Assembly: GCA_035476635.1 (NCBI GenBank)
Contig: DATILI010000285.1
Span: 1 to 14,614 of the forward strand
DNA length: 14,614 nucleotides
Origin: DATILI01 sp035476635
GTDB taxonomy: Bacteria; Pseudomonadota; Gammaproteobacteria; Burkholderiales; Burkholderiaceae_C
Direction of reading: 5' to 3'
Position numbers and translations under genes: made by a program. Below the pieces are notes generated by a model. That model was not told the origin of the DNA. It ran no database searches and worked only from the letters and a program-made list of their open reading frames with translations. Position 1 is the first letter of the stretch. Every line of letters starts with the position of its first letter. Below, one piece after another: positions 6,924 through 14,535 of this stretch.

Positions 6924-7934
6924 GTGCAATCCAGCTTCAAATCCAGTCGCCGTCTCGTGCTGTCCGCATGCGCCTCGGCCGTCGTTCTATTTGCGGCGCC
7001 TACGCTGCACGCCCAGGCCGCCTGGCCAACCAAGCCGGTCAAGATCGTCGTGCCTTTCGCACCCGGTGGCACGACCGACATCCTGGCGCGCGCCATGGCG
7101 CCCGAGCTCAGCAAGGCCTTCGGCCAGCAATTCATCGTGGAAAACCGTGCCGGCGCGGGCGGCAACCTGGGTGCCGATGTGGTGGCCAAGTCGCCCGCTG
7201 ATGGCTACACCCTGCTGATGGGCACCGTGGGCACGCACGGCATCAACCGCGCGTTGTACGAGAAGATGCCTTATGACCCGATCAAGGACTTCGCGCCCAT
7301 CACGCTGGTGGCCGGTGTGCCGAACGTCATGGTGATGAACGCCGAGAAGGCCAAATCCATGGGCATCAACAGTGTGATGGACTTCGTCCGCGTGGCCAAG
7401 GCCAGCCCGGGCAAGCTGAACATGGCTTCCAGCGGCAACGGCACCTCCATCCACATGGCGGGCGAACTGTTCAAGAGCATGAGCGGCACGTTCATGGTGC
7501 ACTTTCCCTACCGCGGCTCGGGCCCGGCGCTGCTGGACATGGTGGGCGGCAATATGGACGTGATGTTCGACAACCTGCCGTCGTCCTTGCCGCACATCAA
7601 GTCCGGCAAACTCAAGGCGCTGGCCGTGACCAGCGCGCAGCGCTCAGCGGCGCTGCCCGATGTGCCGACGGTCGAAGAGGCGGGCAAGCTCAAGGGTTTC
7701 GAGGCCAGTTCCTGGTTCGGCCTGCTGGCGCCGGCCGGCACGCCGCCCGACATCGTCAACCGCATTCAGCAGGAAGTGGCCAAGTCGCTCAACACGCCGG
7801 CCATCAAGGAAAAGCTGCTGGCCCAGGGCGCCATCCCCGGCGGCAATTCACCACAGGATTTCGCCAAGATGATCGACAGCGAGCACAAGAAGTGGGCGCA
7901 GGTGGTGAAGATATCCGGCGCCAAAGTGGACTGA
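6924..7934 (+). CDS. Tripartite tricarboxylate transporter (TTT) substrate-binding protein, Bug/TctC family
   Basis: Periplasmic receptor of 336 residues, typical for the Bug family, which is greatly expanded in Burkholderiales and binds carboxylates and other small molecules. The signal peptide spans about residues 1-32 (SSRRLVLSACASAVVLFAA, cleavage likely after AQA before AWPTKP); the twin arginine at 9-10 leaves Tat export possible. The mature start WPTKPVKIVVPFAPGGTTD is the family hallmark, followed by ENRAGAGGNLGADVVAKSPADGYT and PYDPIKDFAPITLV. GTG start with AAGGAG six bases upstream. No TctA/TctB membrane genes are nearby, as is usual for orphan Bug proteins, so it may pair with a distant permease or act as a sensor component. 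It ends 5 bp from the stop of the convergent DUF1840 gene. Ligand not predictable from sequence. Confidence 0.93.
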   Translation: MQSSFKSSRRLVLSACASAVVLFAAPTLHAQAAWPTKPVKIVVPFAPGGTTDILARAMAPELSKAFGQQFIVENRAGAGGNLGADVVAKSPADGYTLLMGTVGTHGINRALYEKMPYDPIKDFAPITLVAGVPNVMVMNAEKAKSMGINSVMDFVRVAKASPGKLNMASSGNGTSIHMAGELFKSMSGTFMVHFPYRGSGPALLDMVGGNMDVMFDNLPSSLPHIKSGKLKALAVTSAQRSAALPDVPTVEEAGKLKGFEASSWFGLLAPAGTPPDIVNRIQQEVAKSLNTPAIKEKLLAQGAIPGGNSPQDFAKMIDSEHKKWAQVVKISGAKVD

Positions 7935-7939
7935 GCTGG

Positions 7940-8263
7940 TCAGACCCCCCAGACGATCTCCTTGCCAGCTTGTTCGCAGCGCTTGAGCATGTCGATGAAG
8001 GGCATGGCGCGGTGGCGCAGCAAGACGGATTCCAGCGGCGGCGGAACGTCGCCCTTGGTGATGGCTTCGTCGACGACGGCCTTCTGCTCGGCTTCTTCCC
8101 GGTCGATCGCGGCTTGCAGCGCGCTGACGGCCGCGGCCATTTGCTCCGGCAGGATGATGCCCTTGGGGCCGGCGTCCTTGCCGATAATCTCCAGCACGCG
8201 TCGGCCGTTGGGCTCCAGCATGATCAGGTCGCCGGCGGCCTTGGATTTGAACTTGTAGAGCAT
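7940..8263 (-). CDS. DUF1840 domain-containing protein
   Basis: Small soluble protein of 107 residues with no signal peptide or membrane segment. It matches the DUF1840 pattern as I know it: MLYKFKSKAAGDLIML at the start, then GKDAGPKGIILPEQM, and a C-terminal helix ending near FIDMLKRCEQAGKEIVWGV. The family is common in beta-proteobacteria and has no known function. ATG at 8263 has GGAAG about 11 bases upstream. The gene begins 40 bp inside the end of the upstream fatty-acyl-phospholipid methyltransferase gene, in a different frame, so the two are probably translated from one message. Any functional tie to that enzyme is inference only. Confidence 0.85.
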   Translation of the reverse strand: MLYKFKSKAAGDLIMLEPNGRRVLEIIGKDAGPKGIILPEQMAAAVSALQAAIDREEAEQKAVVDEAITKGDVPPPLESVLLRHRAMPFIDMLKRCEQAGKEIVWGV

Positions 8264-9522
8264 GGGTAGATGTACTTCCGGTTGAACGGATAAACCGATT
8301 GTGCGCCCTTCATGCCTGCCGTATGCAGGCCTTCGGCCGGCCGCGCCGCCAGCATCTGGTGCAAGGAAAGCCAGCCACGCTCGAACGACAGGGCGCTGCC
8401 CGCCAGGTACAGCCGGTACGCGCGCAGGATCTTTCCGGCTTCATTCGCGTCAGCGCCGGCCTGCAGCACCGCGAGCGCCGGCTCCAGCCGCGCCTCCAGG
8501 GCATCGGACCAGTCCCACAGGGTGCGCGCATAGTGCGGGCGCAGGTTTTCCGTGTCCACCATCTCAAGCCCCGCCAGCGACATGTCGCGCAGCACCTGGC
8601 TCACATGCAGCAACTCGCCGCCAGGAAAGATGTACTTCTCGATGAAGTCGCCCATGCCGGCACCCAGCTGGTGATGGTCCAGCCCGCCGGCCGTGATGCC
8701 ATGGTTCATGACCAGCCCGCCCGGCCGCAACAGGCGCTGGATCTTGGCGAAGTAGCCGGGCATGTTGGCGCGCCCCACGTGCTCGAACATGCCGACCGAG
8801 GCGATCTTGTCAAAGGGGGCGGTTTCGTCCAGCTCTCGGTAGTCGCACAGTTGCATGCGCACGCGGTCCTGCAGGCCCCGCTCCTCGATCAGCCGCTGCA
8901 CATGGGCGTGCTGGTTCTTCGAAAGCGTGATGCCGGTGGCGTCCACGCCGTAGTGCTCCGCCGCCCAGAGCAGCAGGGCGCCCCAGCCCGCGCCGATGTC
9001 CAGAAAGCGTTCGCCCGGCTTGAGCAGCAGCTTGCGGCAGATGTGGTCGAGCTTGGCCTCCTGGGCCTGGGCCAGGCTCAGTGCGGTTTCGCGGTAGTAG
9101 GCGCAGGAATAGACGCGGCGCGGGTCCAGCCACAGCGCATAGAAGTCGTCGGATACGTCGTAGTGAAACTGGACCTGCTGCGCGTCTTTGTGCGGCGTAT
9201 GCGCGGCCAACGAGCGGGCGCGCCGCAGCACCTGCGTCCACCAGCGGGTGTCGCTGGTGGAAGGGTTGCCCGGCAGCAGGCCCGCGGCCACGGCCATCAG
9301 ATCGCGCATGCGCCCTTCCAGGTGGAGCCGGTTTTCCACGAAATCCTCGGCCATGCGGCCGATCTGGCCGGCGGCCATGGTGGCCAGGCTGGACCAATCG
9401 GCAAACGAGAGCGTGACCGCTGCCCGGTTCGGCCCCAGCCGCTGCCCTGCGGGCAATTGCAGGGCCACCGGCACCGGCAATCCGTCCAACTTGGCCTGGA
9501 TTTGATGGATCAGGGTTTCCAT
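8224..9522 (-). CDS. Cyclopropane-fatty-acyl-phospholipid synthase family SAM-dependent methyltransferase
   Basis: A 432-residue class I methyltransferase expected to transfer a methylene from S-adenosylmethionine to the double bond of unsaturated acyl chains in membrane phospholipids. Seen: HYDVSDDFYALWLDP (120-134), YSCAYY with C140, SAM-binding FLDIGAGWG (173-181), GITLSKNQ, and FEHVG with E247, the position of the conserved acidic residue near the bicarbonate site in Cfa enzymes. The N-terminal 110 residues match the variable Cfa N-domain. After the usual NRKYIYP end there is a tail of about 12 residues (CSTSSNPRPPAT) created where the gene overlaps DUF1840. ATG at 9522 is the only sensible start because an in-frame TGA lies five codons upstream; a GGAGG (9546-9550) is 23 bases away, too far to serve it. 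Paralogues of Cfa that make other branched or cyclic acyl groups exist, so the exact product is unsure. Confidence 0.88.
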   Translation of the reverse strand: METLIHQIQAKLDGLPVPVALQLPAGQRLGPNRAAVTLSFADWSSLATMAAGQIGRMAEDFVENRLHLEGRMRDLMAVAAGLLPGNPSTSDTRWWTQVLRRARSLAAHTPHKDAQQVQFHYDVSDDFYALWLDPRRVYSCAYYRETALSLAQAQEAKLDHICRKLLLKPGERFLDIGAGWGALLLWAAEHYGVDATGITLSKNQHAHVQRLIEERGLQDRVRMQLCDYRELDETAPFDKIASVGMFEHVGRANMPGYFAKIQRLLRPGGLVMNHGITAGGLDHHQLGAGMGDFIEKYIFPGGELLHVSQVLRDMSLAGLEMVDTENLRPHYARTLWDWSDALEARLEPALAVLQAGADANEAGKILRAYRLYLAGSALSFERGWLSLHQMLAARPAEGLHTAGMKGAQSVYPFNRKYIYPCSTSSNPRPPAT

Positions 9523-9613
9523 GGCAAATTCTTGTCAGGATTTCGCCTCCAAGTCAATCCGCGCGCTGTAGGACGGTTGCCCTTCTTTTGCGCTGCGGTG
9601 TGGCAAGTCCCTG

Positions 9614-9641
9614 TTGACAATAATTTGTTTAAGCCTAAACT
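9614..9641 (+). promoter_or_regulatory. Sigma-70-type promoter of the aryl-CoA operon
   Basis: A perfect -35 (TTGACA, 9614-9619) and a -10 of TAAACT (9636-9641, four of six consensus) are 16 bases apart. Transcription would begin about 7 bases past the -10, almost at the ATG at 9650, so the mRNA may be leaderless; no Shine-Dalgarno sequence precedes that ATG. Confidence 0.65.
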
Positions 9642-9645
9642 ATTT
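9622..9645. promoter_or_regulatory. Candidate MarR operator palindrome inside the promoter
   Basis: The core GTTTA-AGCC-TAAAC (9627-9640) has perfect 5-bp arms and extends as an imperfect dyad to 24 bp, with 9 of 12 pairs matching. It fills most of the -35/-10 spacer and overlaps the -10, so a bound dimer would exclude RNA polymerase. Size and AT-rich arms fit MarR-family operators. The natural candidate ligand is the MarR protein encoded second in this operon (11998-12498). Confidence 0.6.
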
Positions 9646-9649
9646 CACC

Positions 9650-11998
9650 ATGAACATATTGTGCATCGGTGGCGGCCCGTCCGGCCTTTATTTCGCGTTG
9701 CTGATGAAGCAGCGCCATCCCAAGTACCGCGTCGTGGTGGCGGAACGAAACCGCCCCTTCGATACCTTTGGCTGGGGCGTGGTCTTGAGCGACCAGACCC
9801 TGGGCAACCTGCAGGTGGCCGATGCGAAGACCGCCAAGCTGATCGGCGACGCCTTCAACCACTGGGATGATATCGAGGTGTTTTTCAAAGGCCGCAGCGT
9901 GCGCTCCGGCGGCCACGGCTTTTGCGGCATCGGGCGCAAGCGGCTGCTCAACATCCTGCAGGAGCGCTGCATCGAGCTCGGCGTGGAACTGGTGTTCGAA
10001 ACCGACGTAACCGACGACCAGGCACTTGCGGCGCAATACGACGCCGACCTGGTGATCGCCAGCGACGGCCTGAACAGCCGCATCCGCAACCGCTACGCCG
10101 CCACCTATGAGCCTGACGTCGATCTGCGCCAGTGCCGCTTCGTCTGGCTCGGCACGCGCAAGACCTTCGACGCGTTCACCTTCGCCTTCGAGAAAACCGA
10201 GCATGGCTGGTTCCAGGCGCATGCCTACAAGTTCAACGACGACACCTCGACTTTCATCATCGAAACGCCCGAGGAAGTCTGGAAAGCCCATGGCCTGGAC
10301 GAAATGCCGCAGGAAGAGGCGATTGCCTTCTGCGAGAAGCTGTTCGCCAGGTACCTGGACGGCAATGCGCTGATCAGCAACGCCTCGCACCTGCGCGGCT
10401 CGGCCATCTGGATCCGCTTTCCGCGCGTCGTCTGCAAGACCTGGGTCCATCAAGAGAACATCGGTGGCAAGAACGTTCCCATCGTGCTGATGGGCGACGC
10501 CGCACATACCGCACACTTTTCGATCGGCAGCGGCACCAAGCTGGCACTGGAGGACGCAATCGACCTGGCCGATGAATTCAGCACCGGCCACAGCATGGAA
10601 GAGGTGCTGCAGGGCTACGAAGCGCGGCGCAGCGTGGAAGTGCTCAAGATCCAGAACGCCGCGCGCAACTCCACCGAGTGGTTCGAAAACGTGGACCGCT
10701 ACAGCGGCATGGAGGTCGAGCAATTCGCCTACTCGTTGCTCACGCGCTCGCAGCGCATCAGCCACGAGAACCTGCGCCTGCGCGACGCGAAATGGCTGGA
10801 AGGCTATGAGTCGTGGCTCTCGGGCAACAAGCCGGTGCTGCCGATGCTGACCCCGCTGAAGGTGCGCGGCATCGAGCTCAAGAATCGCATCATGGTCTCG
10901 CCGATGGCCACCTACAGCGCGGTCGACGGCGTGCCGCAGGACTTTCACCTCGTGCACCTGGGTGCGCGTGCATTGGGCGGCGCGGCCATCGTGTTCGTCG
11001 AGATGACCAGCCCCAATCCCGAAGGTCGCATCACGCCCGGCTGCCCGGGGCTGTGGAACGACACGCAAGGCGCGGCGTTCAAGCGCATCGTCGATTTTGT
11101 GCACGCGCAAAGCAGCGCAAAAATCGGCATGCAGCTGGGCCACAGCGGCCCCAAGGGATCCACCCAGCTCGGCTGGGACGACATCGACGAGCCGCTGCCC
11201 ACCGGCAACTGGCCGGTGATGGGCGCAAGCGCCATCCCCTACGGCAAACAGAACCAGACGCCCCAGGCCATGACCCAGGCCGACATGGACCGCGTCAAGC
11301 GCGAGTTTGTGGAGGCTACCCAGCGCGCCGCCGCCGCCGGCTTCGACTGGCTGGAGCTGCACTGCGCGCACGGCTATCTGCTGTCGGCCTTCATCACGCC
11401 GCTGACCAATCTGCGCGACGACGAATACGGCGGCAGCATCGAAAACCGCTGCCGCTACCCGCTGGAAGTATTCCGCGCCATGCGCGCCGTGTGGCCCGAG
11501 CACCTGCCGATGAGCGTGCGGATCTCGGCGCACGACTGGACACCGGGCGGCCACACGGCCGACGATGCGATCGTGGTGGCGCGCCTGTTCAAGGAGGCCG
11601 GCTGTGACTTCATCGACGTGTCTTCGGGCCAGACCTCGCGCGCCGCCAAGCCGGTGTACGGGCGCATGTACCAGACGCCGTTTTCCGACCGCATCCGCAA
11701 CGAAGTGGGCATCCGCACCATCGCCGTGGGCGCGATCAGCGAGGCCGACCACGCCAACAGCATCATCGCCGCCGGCCGCGCCGACCTGTGCGCCATCGCG
11801 CGCCCGCACCTGGCCGACCCGGCCTGGACCCTGCACGAGGCGGCCAAGCTGCAAAGCCGTGTCGTGGAGTGGCCCAAGCAATACACCAGCGGGCGCGACC
11901 AGCTCTACCGCGAGCTGGAAAAGCAAAAGCTGCTTGCGGCCCAGATGCAGCAGGCGCAGGATGCTTCACGCAAGCCTGCAGACGAGGAGTTGAACTGA
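9650..11998 (+). CDS. Fused FAD monooxygenase / Old-Yellow-Enzyme reductase (2-aminobenzoyl-CoA monooxygenase/reductase type; bifunctional salicylyl-CoA 5-hydroxylase/oxidoreductase)
   Basis: A 782-residue two-domain flavoenzyme. The N-terminal domain (about 1-390) is a group-A FAD hydroxylase: dinucleotide-binding GGGPSG at 7-12 and FAD-contacting GDAAHTAHF at 282-290. The C-terminal domain (about 398-760) is an FMN-dependent Old-Yellow-Enzyme TIM barrel: LTPLKVRGIELKNRIMVSPM at its start, an H571-x-x-H574 pair (HCAHGY) for ligand binding, and DDEYGGSIENR. In Aromatoleum evansii an enzyme of this architecture hydroxylates and then reduces 2-aminobenzoyl-CoA to a non-aromatic cyclohexene-CoA; databases also name such fusions salicylyl-CoA 5-hydroxylase/oxidoreductase. 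ATG at 9650 is chosen because residues before it (from a TTG at 9614) lie in the promoter and the flavin motif starts right after Met. It is first in the operon and its stop overlaps the MarR start by one base. Family is firm, substrate uncertain. Confidence 0.9.
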   Translation: MNILCIGGGPSGLYFALLMKQRHPKYRVVVAERNRPFDTFGWGVVLSDQTLGNLQVADAKTAKLIGDAFNHWDDIEVFFKGRSVRSGGHGFCGIGRKRLLNILQERCIELGVELVFETDVTDDQALAAQYDADLVIASDGLNSRIRNRYAATYEPDVDLRQCRFVWLGTRKTFDAFTFAFEKTEHGWFQAHAYKFNDDTSTFIIETPEEVWKAHGLDEMPQEEAIAFCEKLFARYLDGNALISNASHLRGSAIWIRFPRVVCKTWVHQENIGGKNVPIVLMGDAAHTAHFSIGSGTKLALEDAIDLADEFSTGHSMEEVLQGYEARRSVEVLKIQNAARNSTEWFENVDRYSGMEVEQFAYSLLTRSQRISHENLRLRDAKWLEGYESWLSGNKPVLPMLTPLKVRGIELKNRIMVSPMATYSAVDGVPQDFHLVHLGARALGGAAIVFVEMTSPNPEGRITPGCPGLWNDTQGAAFKRIVDFVHAQSSAKIGMQLGHSGPKGSTQLGWDDIDEPLPTGNWPVMGASAIPYGKQNQTPQAMTQADMDRVKREFVEATQRAAAAGFDWLELHCAHGYLLSAFITPLTNLRDDEYGGSIENRCRYPLEVFRAMRAVWPEHLPMSVRISAHDWTPGGHTADDAIVVARLFKEAGCDFIDVSSGQTSRAAKPVYGRMYQTPFSDRIRNEVGIRTIAVGAISEADHANSIIAAGRADLCAIARPHLADPAWTLHEAAKLQSRVVEWPKQYTSGRDQLYRELEKQKLLAAQMQQAQDASRKPADEELN

Positions 11999-12498
11999 TG
12001 GACATGGAAGCGCGCGCGCACAGCGAACATCCCGAAGCGTTGCGCCTGTGGCTGCGCATGCTGACTTGCACGCAGCTGGTGGAAAAGCAGGTCCGCAGCG
12101 GCCTGCGAGCGCGCTTTGACACCACGCTGCCGCGCTTTGACCTGATGGCCCAACTCGAACGTACCACCAGCGGCTTGAAGATGAGCGAGTTGTCGCGCCG
12201 CATGATGGTGACCGGCGGCAATGTGACGGGCATCACCGACCAGCTCGTGGCCGAGGGCCTGGTCGAGCGGGTTGACGTCGAAGGCGACCGCCGCGCCTAC
12301 CGTGTGCGGTTGACCAACAAAGGCCGGCGCCAGTTCAACGAAATGGCGCAGCAGCATGAGAGCTGGATCGTCGAGGCCTTCTCGGCCTTGAACGAAAAAG
12401 ACATTGGCACCTTGCACAAATTGCTGGGCAAGGTGAAAGAACACACACAGGCCGCCGCCACCGACGCGGCGCCAGCCCCCGGGAAAAAGAAACCATGA
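11998..12498 (+). CDS. MarR-family regulator of the aryl-CoA operon
   Basis: A 166-residue winged-helix protein. DNA-binding core about residues 44-108: LPRFDLMAQLERT (44-56), MSELSRRMMVTGGNVTGITDQL (62-83, recognition region), and a wing with GDRRAYRVRLTNKG (96-109). ATG at 11998 shares its A with the TGA of the upstream flavoenzyme gene and has GAGGAG eight bases upstream, a strong start; a second Met two codons on is less well placed. Its end overlaps the crotonase start by four bases (ATGA). Lying within the operon it most likely controls, it should be autoregulated; relatives in CoA-dependent aromatic pathways (BadR, CouR, FerC) respond to the aryl-CoA intermediate, which I infer here too. 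The likely binding site is the palindrome at 9622-9645. Confidence 0.88.
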   Translation: MDMEARAHSEHPEALRLWLRMLTCTQLVEKQVRSGLRARFDTTLPRFDLMAQLERTTSGLKMSELSRRMMVTGGNVTGITDQLVAEGLVERVDVEGDRRAYRVRLTNKGRRQFNEMAQQHESWIVEAFSALNEKDIGTLHKLLGKVKEHTQAAATDAAPAPGKKKP

Positions 12499-13349
12499 AG
12501 CACTACATCACCGCCAACAACCCCATGCGCGCCCAGTTCGACGCCAAGGCCGGCTATGCGGCCCGGCACTTCGCCTGGAGCTTCGAAGCCGGCGTGGGCA
12601 CCGTCACCCTGAACCGGCCGGAGCGCAAGAACCCACTCACGTTCCAGTCCTACGCCGAACTGCGCGACCTCTTCAATGCGCTGCGCTATGCGACCGACGT
12701 GAAGGTCGTGGTTGTCACCGGCGCCGGCGGCAACTTCTGCTCGGGCGGCGACGTGCACGAAATCATCGGCCCGCTTACGAAGATGAGCATGCCGGAGATG
12801 CTGGAGTTCACGCGCATGACGGGCGACCTGGTCAAGGCCATGCGCAACTGCCCGCAACCCGTGGTCGGTGCCATTGACGGCGTGTGCGCCGGTGCGGGCG
12901 CCATGATGGCGCTGGCCTGCGACCTGCGCTATGGCACGGCCGCCACCAAGACGGCTTTCCTGTTTACCCGCGTCGGGCTGGCCGGCGCCGACATGGGCGC
13001 TTGCGCCCTGTTGCCGCGCGTGATTGGCCAGGGGCGAGCGTCCGAGCTGCTGTTCACGGGACGCGCGATGACGGCGCCGGAAGGCCTGGCGTGGGGTTTC
13101 TTCAACGCATTGCACGAGAGCGGCGAGCTGCTGGGAAAGGCCCAGGCGATGGCGCGCGAGTTGGCCGACGGCCCGACTTTTGCCCATGGCATGACCAAGA
13201 CCATGCTGGGCCAGGAGTGGAGCATGACCATCGACCAGGCCATCGAGGCCGAGGCGCAAGCCCAGGCGATCTGCATGCAGACCGAAGATTTCCGCCGTGC
13301 CTACGAGGCTTTCGCGGCCAAGCAAAAGCCGGTATTCGAGGGCAATTGA
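12495..13349 (+). CDS. Enoyl-CoA hydratase/isomerase (crotonase) family protein, atypical active site
   Basis: A 284-residue crotonase-fold protein that binds CoA thioesters, expected in the ring-cleavage or beta-oxidation-like part of the pathway. Oxyanion-hole segments are present: NFCSGGDV and GVCAGAGAM. By hand alignment with rat enoyl-CoA hydratase, however, its two catalytic glutamates (E144 in GGGCE, E164 in QPE) fall on M137 and R159 here. A nearby D166, in GLAGADMGACALLPR, sits about where 4-chlorobenzoyl-CoA dehalogenase keeps its catalytic Asp. So a simple hydratase reaction is doubtful; hydrolysis, isomerisation or another step is possible. The extra N-terminus (about 25 residues before the core) is typical of this pathway subfamily as far as I recall. 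ATG at 12495 overlaps the MarR stop by four bases, supporting translational coupling; one base separates its stop from the next gene. Confidence 0.88.
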   Translation: MKHYITANNPMRAQFDAKAGYAARHFAWSFEAGVGTVTLNRPERKNPLTFQSYAELRDLFNALRYATDVKVVVVTGAGGNFCSGGDVHEIIGPLTKMSMPEMLEFTRMTGDLVKAMRNCPQPVVGAIDGVCAGAGAMMALACDLRYGTAATKTAFLFTRVGLAGADMGACALLPRVIGQGRASELLFTGRAMTAPEGLAWGFFNALHESGELLGKAQAMARELADGPTFAHGMTKTMLGQEWSMTIDQAIEAEAQAQAICMQTEDFRRAYEAFAAKQKPVFEGN

Positions 13350-13350
13350 G

Positions 13351-14532
13351 ATGAGACCACCGACCCCCGTTTCCACTGCCCACCTGAACCTGCCGTTCTT
13401 CGACGGTGCCCACCGCGAACTGGCGGCGCAGTTGGCCGCCTGGGCCCCCGCCCAGGAGGTCGATGAAACCGACGACCGCCGCGCCTGCCGCGAATGGGTG
13501 AAGAAGCTCGGCGACGCCGGCTGGTTGCGCTACTGCGTTCCGGCGGCCCATGGCGGCGCGCTGGACAAGCTCGATTCGCGCGCCCTCGTGATCCTGCGCG
13601 AGACGCTGGCCTTTCATTCGCCGCTGGCCGACTTCGCGTTCGCGATGCAGGGCCTGGGCAGCGGCGCCATCACGCTGGCCGGCTCGCAGGCACAGCAGGC
13701 GCGCTACCTTGGCGCCGTGGCGCGCGGCGAGAAGATCGCGGCATTTGCCTTGAGCGAGCCCGACGCCGGCTCCGACGCCGGCGCGATGAAAACCCTCGCC
13801 GTGCGCCTGGGCTCCGAAGCCTATGTGCTCAACGGCAGCAAGACCTGGATCAGCAATGGCGGCATCGCCGACTTCTACGTGGTGTTCGCCAAGACCGACG
13901 TGGAGGCCGGCACGCGCGGCATCACGGCTTTCATCGTCGATGCCGATGCGAAGGGGCTGGACAGCTCCGAGCACATCGCGGTGATGGCGCCGCATCCGCT
14001 GGCCACGTTGAAGTTCAGCGATTGCCGCATTGCGGCCGAGGCGCAGCTTGGCGCATTGAACGGCGGCTTCAAGCTCGCAATGCAGACGCTGGACATCTTC
14101 CGCGCCTCGGTCGCCGGCGCCGCGCTCGGCTTTGCGCGGCGCGCCCTGGCCGAGGCCGTGGCGCATGCCAAGCAGCGCAAGATGTTCGGCCAGACCTTGG
14201 CCGACTTCCAATTGACGCAGGCCAAGATCGGCGAGATGGCCGCCTTGGTTGATGCCGCGGCCCTACTGACCTACCGCGCCGCCTGGCTGCGCGACGACGG
14301 CGAAAAGCGCGGCGGTGTGCGTGTCACGGCCGAAGCGGCCATGGCCAAGATGACCGCGACCGAAAACGCCCAGCGCGTGATCGACATGGCGCTGCAGATG
14401 CACGGCGGCCTGGGCGTGAAGGTCGGCACCAAGGTCGAGAGCCTGTACCGCGACATCCGCTCGCTGCGCATTTACGAGGGCGCCACCGAGGTGCAGCAAT
14501 TGATCATCGGCAAAGCCGTCCTGCAGGGGTAA
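13351..14532 (+). CDS. Acyl-CoA dehydrogenase family protein
   Basis: A 393-residue FAD flavoprotein, normal family length, expected to introduce a double bond alpha-beta to a CoA thioester and pass electrons to electron-transfer flavoprotein. Seen: FALSEPDAGSDAGAMKT (flavin/substrate segment), LNGSKTWISNGGIAD, RKMFGQTLADFQLTQ, MHGGLGV, and the C-terminal LRIYEGATEVQQLIIG with E376 at the place of the catalytic base in medium-chain enzymes. ATG at 13351 follows the crotonase stop by one base and has GAGGG about ten bases upstream; an in-frame ATG further upstream would overlap the crotonase and add residues with no family match. In the operon it probably oxidises a cyclohexane- or cyclohexene-carbonyl-CoA or a ring-opened dicarboxyl-CoA; which one is not determined by sequence. 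Confidence 0.93.
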   Translation: MRPPTPVSTAHLNLPFFDGAHRELAAQLAAWAPAQEVDETDDRRACREWVKKLGDAGWLRYCVPAAHGGALDKLDSRALVILRETLAFHSPLADFAFAMQGLGSGAITLAGSQAQQARYLGAVARGEKIAAFALSEPDAGSDAGAMKTLAVRLGSEAYVLNGSKTWISNGGIADFYVVFAKTDVEAGTRGITAFIVDADAKGLDSSEHIAVMAPHPLATLKFSDCRIAAEAQLGALNGGFKLAMQTLDIFRASVAGAALGFARRALAEAVAHAKQRKMFGQTLADFQLTQAKIGEMAALVDAAALLTYRAAWLRDDGEKRGGVRVTAEAAMAKMTATENAQRVIDMALQMHGGLGVKVGTKVESLYRDIRSLRIYEGATEVQQLIIGKAVLQG

Positions 14533-14535
14533 AGA

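Noticed and set aside
9546..9550. GGAGG (minus strand) as the ribosome site of the Cfa-like gene
   Set aside because: It is 23 bases from the ATG, and an in-frame stop five codons upstream rules out an earlier start that could use it.
9614..9649. TTG at 9614 as an earlier start for the fused flavoenzyme
   Set aside because: It would be the first codon inside the -35 box, adds 12 residues of no family character, and the flavin-binding motif begins directly after the ATG at 9650.
9635..11926. Very long open frame on the minus strand opposite the fused flavoenzyme, and a similar one opposite the GGDEF-EAL gene (2891-5017)
   Set aside because: Both run antisense to clearly recognised proteins, show low-complexity His/Gly/Ala/Arg-rich translation with no family motif, and are the expected by-product of GC-rich third positions.
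11788..11997. N-terminal extension of the second MarR gene to 11788
   Set aside because: The extension lies wholly inside the flavoenzyme gene in another frame; the ATG at 11998 has a strong GAGGAG site and gives a normal-length MarR protein.
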